Made by a program: the position numbers and the translations under genes. From the NCBI GenBank assembly GCA_013694625.1, contig JACDCD010000166.1, positions 1-41,126 of the forward strand: a DNA stretch of 41,126 bases, given 5' to 3'. The stretch's first letter is position 1; every line of letters begins with the position of its first letter. Source of the stretch: Actinomycetota bacterium. GTDB lineage: Bacteria > Actinomycetota > CADDZG01 > WHSQ01. This document shows, piece by piece, positions 9,097-16,648 of the stretch. The notes beneath the pieces are model-generated. The model worked only from the letters and a program-made list of their open reading frames with translations. It made no database searches and was not told the origin of the DNA.

Positions 9097-9171
9097 GCCC
9101 CAGTGGAGCAGCTAGGAGTGCTCATCTCCCTGTCAAGGAGAAGGTCGCCAGTTCAAATCTGGTCTGGGGCG
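9097..9171 (+). tRNA. tRNA-Asp (anticodon GTC)
   Basis: The acceptor stem is GCCCCAG/CTGGGGC with discriminator G. The D-stem is GAGC/GCTC. The anticodon stem TCTCC/GGAGA encloses the loop CTGTCAA with anticodon GTC. The T-stem is GCCAG/CTGGT around the loop TTCAAAT. The length is 75 nt and CCA is not encoded. Confidence 0.95.
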
Positions 9172-9301
9172 CCCTATCCGCCGACCCCCTGAGGCGTCGC
9201 TGCAACGGGGGATCAAATGCCCAGGAGATCCACAGCCGGGGCCGCGGCTGTCGTCCGAAGCCGGGTGGGCGGCCGGGATCACGGATGCGATACTGCCCGG
9301 C

Positions 9302-10515
9302 GTGAAGGTCAACATCGTCGGCGCCGGCTTCGCCGGTCTGGCCGCCGCCGAGGCATTGAGCTCTGTTGGGATCGCCGTAGAGGTGTTCGAGGCGCGCTCC
9401 CGAATAGGAGGCAGGGTGTGGTCGCAGAGCCTGCCAACCGGCGTCGTGATCGAGCGCGGCGCGGAGTTCATCCTCGACGACTACGACACCACCCGGGAGC
9501 TGGCACGGCGTCTGGGCACACCGCTTGCGCCCACCGGCATGGCGTACGGGGATCGCGAGCCTCGCGGGGGTCCTGCGGTCGAGCGCGCCGAGCTCCTCAA
9601 GGTCTCCGACTTGGTGACCGAGCTCGCCCACGCGCACGCGGCTGATCCGGGTATGGCGCTCGGAGACCTTTTGGACGCAACTCCCATGTCGCCCGGCGCA
9701 CGGGCCGCGCTGGAGGCTCGACTATCAATCTCCGCCGCCCACGAGGCCGTCGAGCTTGCCGGGCACCTGGCTGCCCATACCTCGTCAACCTTTTCGGAGA
9801 GCCAGAGCGCACGGATTGGCGGAGGCAACTCGAGGTTGGCCGAGGCGCTGGCGCAGAGGCTCCCATCTCCGGTTCGGACCCGTCATTCCGTGGGACGCGT
9901 GGAATGGGCCGGCCGATCTGCAACGGTGAAGGGCCAGGGCTTCGAGGCGCCGGCGGACGCGACGATCATCAGCGTTCCGGCAACGGTTCTGGAGGACATC
10001 GTGTTCGAACCGGCCCTTCCCCCCAGCAAGCTGCTTGCCAATCGGAGCGTGGACTACGGTCACGCTGCGAAGCTCTCAGTACCTCTCGAGCGAGAGGCCG
10101 AACCAAGCGCGGTCATGAGCGTGCCGGATCGTTTCTGGTGCTGGACCGCCAGGGGTGAGGGAGGGGCCGTGCAACCCGTGGTGAGCTCCTTCGCAGGTTC
10201 GGCGACGGCTCTCCAAGCGCTCGGGGTCCGCGATGGAACAGGGTCATGGCTGGGGCGCCTGGCCGAGTTGCGCCCCGACCTGGCGCTATCGAGCGAGGAA
10301 GCCGTGGGCACGCTCTGGGATAACGACCCCTGGTCCCGAGCGGCCTACCCAGCGTCGAGCTGGCGGGTCACCCGCGCGACCACCTCGGGCTGGTGAAGCC
10401 CATCGGCGCCCTCTTCTGGGCCGGCGAGCACACCGCCGGAGAGTGGGCAGGGACGATGGAGGGAGCTCTTCGCAGCGGCCGGCGCGCCGCCGAACAGTTG
10501 ATCGACCGGCGCTGA
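9302..10515 (+). pseudogene. Flavin-containing amine oxidase, frameshifted near its 3' end
   Basis: FAD-dependent amine oxidase (monoamine oxidase family). It starts at a GTG with the FAD-binding motif VNIVGAGFAGLAAAEAL (GxGxxG) at residues 3-19, then FEARSRIGGRVWS and GAEFI. The 9302 frame ends at 10396 after DPWSRAAYPASSW, where the sequence stops making sense. From about 10351 the family's C-terminus continues in another frame: SVELAGHP, then PIGALFWAGEHTAGEWAGTM and EGALRSGRRAAEQL, to a TGA at 10513-10515. One base is missing within TACCCAGC at 10346-10353. Repaired, the protein would be 404 aa. The C-terminal segment binds the FAD flavin, so the 364-aa form is probably inactive. A consensus error in the CCC run is possible. 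Confidence 0.85.
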
Positions 10516-10588
10516 GGATCGCGGCCGGCGCGCCCGAACGCAGTATTCAGGCGCAGTCCGTCTGGGTGGCCTTCCCCCGGAGCTAGGG

Positions 10589-12112
10589 TCAGTCCAGCCG
10601 CAGGACCAGAAGTGCGACGTCGTCTTCCGCCTCCGTATCTAGCATGTGATCGAGTACCTGATCGCACAGCGCTTCGACGTCATCGGTATCTGTTGCGACG
10701 GCATCGCGCAAACGCATCATGCCCAGATCGAGCCCGCCCTGTTGTTCGATAAGGCCGTCGGTGTAGAGCAACAGCGTCGAGCCCGCTTCCATGGCGAACC
10801 TGTGGCATCTGTAAACGCCCTCTCCGAGCACCCCCAAGGGCGCCGAGACACGGTGGTCGAGGAAGGAGATTCGCTCGCCCGCTTCCCTGAGGAGGGGCGG
10901 GGGATGGCCGGCGCTCACCATGCTCATTCCATCCTCCGGATCCCAGACCAGATAGATCATGGTGGAGAAATGATCTCTATCGAGCGTGGGGAGCAGCCGA
11001 TTCAATCGAGCAACGACCTTCTCAGGCGGGTCGCCATCGAGCGCATAGGCGCGAAAAGCGGTTCTTGTTTGTCCCATCACCGACGCGGCGCGGACACCGC
11101 GGCCTACGACGTCGCCCACAGCGATGCCGGTCCGGCCCCCCGGTAGAGCTACCACATCGAACCAATCGCCGCCGACATTCACGCCTGCGGCACCCGGCAG
11201 GTACCGCACAGCTAGAGTCATGTCTGGGATGCGGGGCAATTGTTGGAGCAACAAACCGCGCTGAAGGGTTTCGGCAATTCGATGCTCCCGTTCATAGAGT
11301 CGCCCGTTCTCGATGGCCACCGAAGCCATCTGCGCCAACTGCACCAAGATTGATTGGTCCTTCTCCGAGAACGCGCCTTCATGTTTGTCCAGCACAAGGA
11401 TGGAACCGAGCTTTTGGTTGTGCCGGTCGGTCAGGGGCGTTACAAGCGAGCCGTTGACGGCGTGGTTCGGTTTCCCTGCGCGGACGAAAGCGCTCCAGGT
11501 GGGGTCCTGCTCGAGCTCCTCCTGGGTCATTACGATGGGATGACCGCCGCCGGTGACCTCCGAGTAGAGATTGGACAACTCGGCCTCGTGACCAAGTTTG
11601 CGCCATGCCGAATGTGCCCGGGAGCAGGAGATCTTCCAGTTGATGATGGTGGCGTCGACCAAATCTACGCTCGCTATGCAGCAATGAGCTCCGATCACCT
11701 GTCGCGCCTGCTCAGTGACCCGCTGCAGCATGTCATCGAACGAGAGACGTGAGTTGATGGTGACGGCCGCGTCGGCCAATTGATGTAGTTGAGCGGCATG
11801 GGTCTTCTCCAGAAGCGCGGTTTCCTGTGCTTCCCGAAACCCACGCTGAACCATCTCGAATGCCGAGAGGCTTTGCAGAAAAAAGTCGGCGGCCTCGGTC
11901 ACCAATTCGGTCTTGGCTTGGTCGCTGCGCTGCAACGCAGCGACCAATTCACCGTGATGAATCGCCGCCAGGTCGAGCATGCTCAGCTGTGCGGCAACGG
12001 CCTTACGACCCAGCTCATATGCGGCTTGCAGCGATTCTTCGTCTCTCTTGAGGAGGTAGTTCTCAAAAGCCAGGGCATACGCGTCGCCAAATCGTTTTCC
12101 CCTTGCCTTCAT
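10589..12112 (-). CDS. rsbU: RsbU-like PP2C (SpoIIE) phosphatase with RsbU_N and GAF domains
   Basis: Serine phosphatase at the output of the stressosome. Residues 1-90 resemble the RsbU N-terminal RsbT-binding domain (YLLKRDEESLQAAYELGRKAV...LDLAAIHH). A GAF sensor domain follows at about 110-265. The C-terminal PP2C/SpoIIE catalytic domain has the metal motifs GGDWFDVV, VGDVVGRG, LYTDGLIE and EDDVALLVL. The protein is 507 aa; classical RsbU lacks the inserted GAF domain. The ATG overlaps the rsbX stop (ATGA), the last of a chain of overlaps. Its expected substrate, phospho-RsbV, is not encoded in the window, so the downstream switch lies elsewhere or is different. The role is inferred from domains and context. 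Confidence 0.9.
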   Translation of the reverse strand: MKARGKRFGDAYALAFENYLLKRDEESLQAAYELGRKAVAAQLSMLDLAAIHHGELVAALQRSDQAKTELVTEAADFFLQSLSAFEMVQRGFREAQETALLEKTHAAQLHQLADAAVTINSRLSFDDMLQRVTEQARQVIGAHCCIASVDLVDATIINWKISCSRAHSAWRKLGHEAELSNLYSEVTGGGHPIVMTQEELEQDPTWSAFVRAGKPNHAVNGSLVTPLTDRHNQKLGSILVLDKHEGAFSEKDQSILVQLAQMASVAIENGRLYEREHRIAETLQRGLLLQQLPRIPDMTLAVRYLPGAAGVNVGGDWFDVVALPGGRTGIAVGDVVGRGVRAASVMGQTRTAFRAYALDGDPPEKVVARLNRLLPTLDRDHFSTMIYLVWDPEDGMSMVSAGHPPPLLREAGERISFLDHRVSAPLGVLGEGVYRCHRFAMEAGSTLLLYTDGLIEQQGGLDLGMMRLRDAVATDTDDVEALCDQVLDHMLDTEAEDDVALLVLRLD

Positions 12113-12714
12113 TCGGTCACCCTCAGGTAACGGACGACCAAGACCAGCGCATCGTCCGTGCTTCTCCCGTGCTCCCCAAGGATGCGGTCGGCTACCTGCT
12201 GTGGTGAGCCTGAGGCAGCGAGGGAATCGGAAAAGCTGCTTTGTACGCCGTCGCTTGTGAAGATCAATGTGCTGCCTCGCCGCAAACCAAGCGTCTCGGG
12301 TTGCAGTTGAGGAAGCTCTACCCCCGCAACACCTGCGGCAGGGAAAATCGCGCGACTAGGCCGCCGGCGCTCCACCAATCTTCCCTCGACGTTGCCGATG
12401 GCCACCCACGTCATCGTGTTATGACCGGCATCAATGGTCGCAAGGCTTATGGATGCCCCGCGAGTCTGATCCAGCGCCCTGTGACACCTTTCGACCAGTG
12501 CCGTGACCCCTTCACCGATGCCCTCTTCGATTACCTTTGCAGCCATGCGAGCGGCGGTTGCGGCTTCCGGCCCGTGTCCAAGTCCGTCGATGGCTGCCAC
12601 CAGCGTGACCTCGGCACAGGACTCGATAACCGCGAGGTCGCCGGATTCCGGCTCCCCGGAAAAAGGACGCATTGCGACCCCCCACTCGAGAGGCGACGGG
12701 AGTGGATCACCCAC
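12109..12714 (-). CDS. rsbX: RsbX-like phosphoserine phosphatase (stressosome reset)
   Basis: Single-domain SpoIIE/PP2C phosphatase of 201 aa. The first half has W-GVAMRPFSGEPESGD and the metal-binding motif VAAIDGLGHGPEAATAA; the C-terminal part has LIFTSDGVQSSF and DDALVLVVRY. Length and motifs match RsbX, which dephosphorylates RsbR and RsbS to reset the stressosome. It starts at a GTG overlapping the end of rsbT by 8 nt and ends overlapping the RsbU-like gene by 4 nt. No sensor domain is fused to it. Confidence 0.9.
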   Translation of the reverse strand: MGDPLPSPLEWGVAMRPFSGEPESGDLAVIESCAEVTLVAAIDGLGHGPEAATAARMAAKVIEEGIGEGVTALVERCHRALDQTRGASISLATIDAGHNTMTWVAIGNVEGRLVERRRPSRAIFPAAGVAGVELPQLQPETLGLRRGSTLIFTSDGVQSSFSDSLAASGSPQQVADRILGEHGRSTDDALVLVVRYLRVTE

Positions 12715-13120
12715 GCCGAGGGCCCTTCCACTTGGTCATCGTTACAGTGGTCCCCTCGCCAATCTCGGAGACCATGTGAAACTCATCCATGAGTCTTCTG
12801 GCGCCGGGCAGACCAAGTCCCAGACGGCCGCCCGAGGACTGACCATCTTGCAAGGCCATTTCTACATTCTCGATTCCGGGTCCGGAGTCGCTCGCGACTA
12901 CCTTGATGCCTTCCATTCCATTGAGGTTGACGATGCAGAGCAGAATCTGACCGTTACCCACATACTCGACGATATTGCGCGCCACCTCTGAGATTGCGGT
13001 TGCGAGCAGCGTCGCCTCGCTCTTTGACAGGCCCAGTTCTGTTGCCATGGAACGCCCGGTCTGGCGGGCGAGAACGACATCTCGATCTGACGTGATGGCG
13101 ACGAGGACTTCATTCCTCAT
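12707..13120 (-). CDS. rsbT: RsbT-like serine/threonine kinase
   Basis: GHKL-fold switch kinase. Motifs are the N-box ATAISEVARNIVEY, the G1 box SDSGPGI and the G2 region GGRLGLGLPGARRLMDEF, matching RsbT residue by residue over long stretches. RsbT is held by RsbR-RsbS, phosphorylates them under stress, and then binds and activates RsbU. The ATG at 13120 (137 aa) is preferred to a TTG two codons earlier. It overlaps rsbS by 11 nt and rsbX by 8 nt. Anti-sigma kinases of the RsbW type are similar in fold, but the LGLPGxxRLMDEF motif and the neighbours favour RsbT. Confidence 0.93.
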   Translation of the reverse strand: MRNEVLVAITSDRDVVLARQTGRSMATELGLSKSEATLLATAISEVARNIVEYVGNGQILLCIVNLNGMEGIKVVASDSGPGIENVEMALQDGQSSGGRLGLGLPGARRLMDEFHMVSEIGEGTTVTMTKWKGPRRG

Positions 13121-13487
13121 CGTCAAATGTCCTTCCGGCGATCCAACTATCCAGAAACTCGAGCCCTTCCTCTAGATCAAGAGCGGTATTGACATCGTCC
13201 ATGAGCAAGCCGAACTGCACCATGGCAAAGGCAACATCTGGTTGAATCCCGACGATGACCATCTCGGCGCCACGCAGCCTTGTAGTCAGGGCGACGGTGC
13301 GAAGAGAGCGCGACGCAAATGAGTCGATGACGTCCATCGCAGTCACGTCGACGATGATCCCGCTTGCTCTGACCTCCCCGATCTGCTTGAGGAGATTTTC
13401 CTGCAGCTCGAGAACCTCTCTGTCGCTGAGGGCGTCCTGAATCGAAGCGACTAGGTAAGGACCCTGCTTCAGGATTGGAACCGGCAT
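13110..13487 (-). CDS. rsbS: RsbS-like STAS protein (stressosome scaffold)
   Basis: Single STAS domain of 125 aa closely resembling RsbS: VPILKQGPYLVASIQDALSD at the N-terminus, VDVTAMDVIDSFASR in the middle and GIQPDVAFAMVQFGL followed by TALDLEEGL toward the end. Ser56 in VIDSFASR corresponds to the RsbT-phosphorylated Ser59 of Bacillus RsbS, so the switch residue is kept. It forms the stressosome core with RsbR and sequesters RsbT. It lies 11 nt after rsbR and overlaps rsbT. Confidence 0.94.
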   Translation of the reverse strand: MPVPILKQGPYLVASIQDALSDREVLELQENLLKQIGEVRASGIIVDVTAMDVIDSFASRSLRTVALTTRLRGAEMVIVGIQPDVAFAMVQFGLLMDDVNTALDLEEGLEFLDSWIAGRTFDDEE

Positions 13488-13498
13488 GAGCTTGGCGC

Positions 13499-14398
13499 TT
13501 ATCCCTTGGCTTCTGGCGTCGCGATTGGTGCTTTCCTCACTTCGTACCCGAGAAGTCGTTCAGCTTCTTCGATCCCACCCTGGAGGTCTCCCACCGTGTC
13601 CATCATGCTCAGGTCCACGCCCAGGGTGACGAGGGTTCTGGCGATATCGGAGGAGAGACCGGTTACCAGAACGGCGGCCCCCATGAGCCGGCAAGCCCTG
13701 ACAGTCTGAACAAGGTGATTGGCGACGTTCTTGTCCACCGCGGGCACGCCGGTGATGTCGATAACGACCACCCTTGCACGATTGCTTCGGACGGCATTCA
13801 ATAGTTGCTCCGTCAGCTGACCCGCCCGCTGCGAATCGAGCTCACCGATGATAGGTAGCGCCAGGAGGCGCTCTCGCACCTGAAGGACCGGAGTAGACAG
13901 TTCACGGATGGTGGCCTGCTGCTGTCCGATCACCCGTTCGCGTTCATGGACGAAGCTAACGCCTACGATGACGGCGATGCGATTGGCGGCAGGCTCGTAA
14001 GCGTCAAGCACACGATTGAATAGCTTGAAGTCCTCTTGATACTTTTGGAACAAGGAGCGTGCAAGCACATCCCTCAGAAGCAGCACGATGCCAAGGACCT
14101 CGTGAGTCTCCACCCCTCGCGGAATGATGCGCTCAGACAAGTCCTCGGCATATTCCTGAAGTGATTCCACGCTCCCCGTTTCGAGAGTGTCAACGTATTT
14201 GTCGAAGACCGATGTAACTTCCGAGAAGATCTCCTCTTCAGACATCGCCCCGAGCAGTTGGGCGTCGGTGATACGTTGCGCCCATTCCTCGCGTAGCTGG
14301 GTGCGGCTGTCGCGGAGGTGGGAAACTAACTCCGGCAAACAGGAGTTGCCATCTTCGGTGTTGGGTTCTTGCATCAGGGTTACATCGTCTTGCTGCAT
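13499..14398 (-). CDS. rsbR: RsbR-like stressosome sensor (RsbRD domain + STAS)
   Basis: First gene of the stressosome operon. With the ATG at 14398, which has AAAGGAAG seven bases upstream, the product is 299 aa; an upstream start at 14431 has no such site. The N-terminal ~150 residues are a helical RsbRD-type sensor domain (LRDSRTQLREEWAQRI...) rather than a globin fold. The STAS domain spans about 165-285. Of the two RsbT target sites, the Thr171 equivalent is a serine (S189, in LDSQRA), but the Thr205 equivalent is lysine (K223, in PAVDKNVANHL). This is discussed in the findings. No second RsbR paralogue is in the window. Confidence 0.92.
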   Translation of the reverse strand: MQQDDVTLMQEPNTEDGNSCLPELVSHLRDSRTQLREEWAQRITDAQLLGAMSEEEIFSEVTSVFDKYVDTLETGSVESLQEYAEDLSERIIPRGVETHEVLGIVLLLRDVLARSLFQKYQEDFKLFNRVLDAYEPAANRIAVIVGVSFVHERERVIGQQQATIRELSTPVLQVRERLLALPIIGELDSQRAGQLTEQLLNAVRSNRARVVVIDITGVPAVDKNVANHLVQTVRACRLMGAAVLVTGLSSDIARTLVTLGVDLSMMDTVGDLQGGIEEAERLLGYEVRKAPIATPEAKG

Positions 14399-14597
14399 CG
14401 ATCTTCCTTTCTCGGCCGGAACAGACACCATTCATGCTTACAATCTCGCCCGCCTGCGAGGGTCGCTCTGTGGAGCCGCAGCACCCAGGCCCATCATATT
14501 GGCATTTGATGGGGGATGTAAGGGCCGAGATGCTCCGGGGTCCCGGAACGCTACCCTCAGAGACGCGCCGTTAGCCGCAGGATGAAGGGAGCGCTGG
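14399..14597. promoter_or_regulatory. Divergent intergenic region between rsbR and tnaA
   Basis: About 200 nt between two divergent starts, so it should hold both promoters. I cannot fix -35/-10 boxes with confidence. It contains a perfect inverted repeat TCCGGG-GT-CCCGGA at 14534-14547. That repeat lies inside a 14-codon reading frame (14530-14574) that has no tryptophan codon and so does not look like a TnaC leader. AAGGGAG at about 14584-14590 is the likely tnaA ribosome binding site. Confidence 0.4.
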
Positions 14598-15953
14598 ATG
14601 GAAGACTGGAACACAATCATCGAGCCGTTCCGAATCAAAGCCGTGGAACCGCTGCGATTCACCACCTCGTCGGAACGGGAGGAGGCGCTCCGGCGTACCG
14701 GTTTCAACCTCTTTGGCCTACGCAGCGACGAGGTTCTCATCGATCTCCTGACCGACTCGGGAACCGGAGCGATGTCCGCCCAGCAGTGGGCGGCGCTCAT
14801 GCGGGGTGACGAATCGTATTCAGGCAGCAGCTCCTACGAGCGATTTGCCAAAGCGGTACAGGGCCTGACCGGGCTCGAGCACGTCATTCCTGTCCACCAG
14901 GGGCGCGCGGCAGAACGGATACTGTTTGCCGAGACAGTGAGTTCGGGATCAGTGGTCCCGAACAACACACATTTCGACACCACACGAGCCAATATCGAAC
15001 ACGACGGTGGGATTGCGCTTGACTTGCCTTGTCCCGAGGCAACAGACACTCAGTCCGAGGCGCCCTTCAAAGGGAACATGGACATCGGTGCTCTGGAAGC
15101 CGTACTCGAGGAACACAAGGGGAGGGTCCCTATGGTGTTCCTTACCGTAACGAACAACTCCATCGGTGGACAGCCCGTGTCTATGCGGAACCTCCGGGCC
15201 GTGCGCAAGGTATGTGACCGGCACGGAGTCCCTTTGTTTCTCGACGCCGCCCGCTTTGCGGAGAACTCCTGGTTCATCATCCAGCGTGAACCGGAGCATT
15301 CAGAGAGCAGCCCGTTAGATGTAGCCAGAGAGCTGTTCTCCTATGCCGACGGCGTGACAATGAGTGCTAAGAAGGATGGCCTTGCGAACATCGGTGGCTT
15401 TCTGGCCGTCAATGACGACGAGCTTGCTGCGCGCTGCAGTGCACTCCTCATCTTGACGGAGGGTTTTCCCACTTATGGCGGTTTGGCAGGCAGGGACCTG
15501 GAGGCCATAGCGGTGGGCCTTCAGGAGGTTCTCGAACCCGACTACCTTCGTTATCGTGTGCGCACCAGTGAGTATCTGGCAGACCGTTGCCGGGAGTTGA
15601 ATGTTCCCACCGTCCGCCCACCCGGAGGTCACGCGGTTTACCTCGATGCGGGGGCTTTGTTGCCTCATCTGTCGCGCAATCAGTTCCCGGCTCAAGCGCT
15701 AGCAGTGGAACTGTACCGCGTAGGTGGAGTACGGAGCGTTGAGGTGGGCTCCGTCATGTTCGGCGAGGCCGCGCAGCACGAGCTCGTTCGGTTGGCTCTT
15801 CCCCGCCGGGTCTACACACAGAGCCATATCGACTACGTCGGAGAGGTTATCGCCAGCGTGTCCGAGCAGCGCTTCGCCATCTCTGGGTTTCAGATCGTCC
15901 ATGAGCCGAAATACCTGCGGCACTTCACCGCACGCTTCGCACCGGAGGCGTAG
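14598..15953 (+). CDS. tnaA: Tryptophanase (tryptophan indole-lyase)
   Basis: PLP beta-eliminating lyase giving indole, pyruvate and ammonia from tryptophan. The N-terminus MEDWNTIIEPFRIK matches TnaA closely. The PLP lysine is K259 in MSAKKDG. The closest relative, tyrosine phenol-lyase, is separated by active-site residues. Here the residues are tryptophanase-like: Asp in THFDTTRA (Thr in TPL), Val in RSVEVGS (Arg in the SMER of TPL) and His in YLRHFTARF (Phe in TPL). The length is 451 aa, about 20 shorter than the E. coli enzyme, with no missing motif. The ribosome binding site AAGGGAG is present. No tryptophan permease gene is adjacent, and the next gene follows after 8 nt. Confidence 0.93.
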   Translation: MEDWNTIIEPFRIKAVEPLRFTTSSEREEALRRTGFNLFGLRSDEVLIDLLTDSGTGAMSAQQWAALMRGDESYSGSSSYERFAKAVQGLTGLEHVIPVHQGRAAERILFAETVSSGSVVPNNTHFDTTRANIEHDGGIALDLPCPEATDTQSEAPFKGNMDIGALEAVLEEHKGRVPMVFLTVTNNSIGGQPVSMRNLRAVRKVCDRHGVPLFLDAARFAENSWFIIQREPEHSESSPLDVARELFSYADGVTMSAKKDGLANIGGFLAVNDDELAARCSALLILTEGFPTYGGLAGRDLEAIAVGLQEVLEPDYLRYRVRTSEYLADRCRELNVPTVRPPGGHAVYLDAGALLPHLSRNQFPAQALAVELYRVGGVRSVEVGSVMFGEAAQHELVRLALPRRVYTQSHIDYVGEVIASVSEQRFAISGFQIVHEPKYLRHFTARFAPEA

Positions 15954-15961
15954 ACGGTAGC

Positions 15962-16453
15962 GTGAGCGGCACGATCTCGATCTTCGTGGTCGCATTGGTA
16001 ATGGCGGCCGGGCTTGTCGGCACCGTGGTTCCCCTGATACCCGGATTGCCGCTCATCTGGGCGGCGGCGCTGGGATACGGTCTCATCGGAGGGTTCGCCT
16101 TTGTCGACGCGGTGGCGATGTCGCTGATCACCGTGTTGCTCGCCGTAGGTGTGTTGGCTAAGTACGTGCTCGCGAGCCGGCGAGCCGGGACAATGAGAGC
16201 ACCCAGGAGCACACTTGTTTCAGGTGGACTGCTTGGCATGGTCGGATTTTTTGTCGTGCCGATCGTCGGATTCCTGCTGGGTGCCGTTCTAGGCGTGCTG
16301 CTCGCCGAACGGCGTCGCTCCACCGACTGGCCCATGGCCTGGGTGGCCGCCAAACAGGTGATAACCGGATTTGGCCTTGGCGTGTTGATCGAGATAGGTG
16401 CTGGAATTCTCATGATTGGATGCTGGGCGTTGTGGGCCTACGCGCAGGCTTGA
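15962..16453 (+). CDS. DUF456-family membrane protein
   Basis: Integral membrane protein of 163 aa with about four to five hydrophobic helices. The family hallmarks are the N-terminal glycine/proline-rich LVGTVVPLIPGLPLIWAAALGYG and the later GLLGMVGFFVVPIVGFLLGAVLGVLLAE. The function of the family is unknown. It starts at a GTG 8 nt after tnaA, so co-transcription is likely, but no functional tie to tryptophan breakdown is evident. Confidence 0.85.
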   Translation: MSGTISIFVVALVMAAGLVGTVVPLIPGLPLIWAAALGYGLIGGFAFVDAVAMSLITVLLAVGVLAKYVLASRRAGTMRAPRSTLVSGGLLGMVGFFVVPIVGFLLGAVLGVLLAERRRSTDWPMAWVAAKQVITGFGLGVLIEIGAGILMIGCWALWAYAQA

Positions 16454-16648
16454 CCCCCCGTGCGTGGGCTGTTTGGAGGGTATTGCCATGGTACCAAGAG
16501 AGACGGATCACCAGGAAAGGTCAGGAAGCAAGGCGTACCGACGCCACCACGGTCGCGATTTCAGGCGACCGAGGCGGCATCGACGCCTCCCGTATGCGCT
16601 CATTCGATTGGGGGCAGGCCCTCGTGGCTCGATTGGCGGCGAACGGAC
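16454..16648. other. Intergenic region with three tandem hairpins
   Basis: This is a convergent gap of 195 nt without a convincing gene. It contains three consecutive perfect stem-loops: GGCGT/ACGCC at 16532-16545, GGTCGC/GCGACC at 16551-16570 and GAGGCG/CGCCTC at 16571-16589. No T-run follows on either strand, so a standard intrinsic terminator is not supported. The purine-rich stretch before them loosely recalls an SRP RNA loop but lacks its conserved core. Confidence 0.45.

Noticed and set aside
14530-14574. Possible TnaC-like leader peptide before tnaA
   Set aside because: The 14-codon frame has no Trp and no TnaC features; only a palindrome is notable.
14598-15953. Tyrosine phenol-lyase instead of tryptophanase
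   Set aside because: The three discriminating active-site positions (Asp, Val and His here) follow tryptophanase, not the Thr/Arg/Phe of TPL.
16505-16535. SRP RNA-like loop (GGTCAGGAAGCAAGGC)
   Set aside because: The conserved domain IV internal loop (GGTCAGG-CCGGAAGG-AGCAG pattern) is incomplete and flanking pairing is absent.
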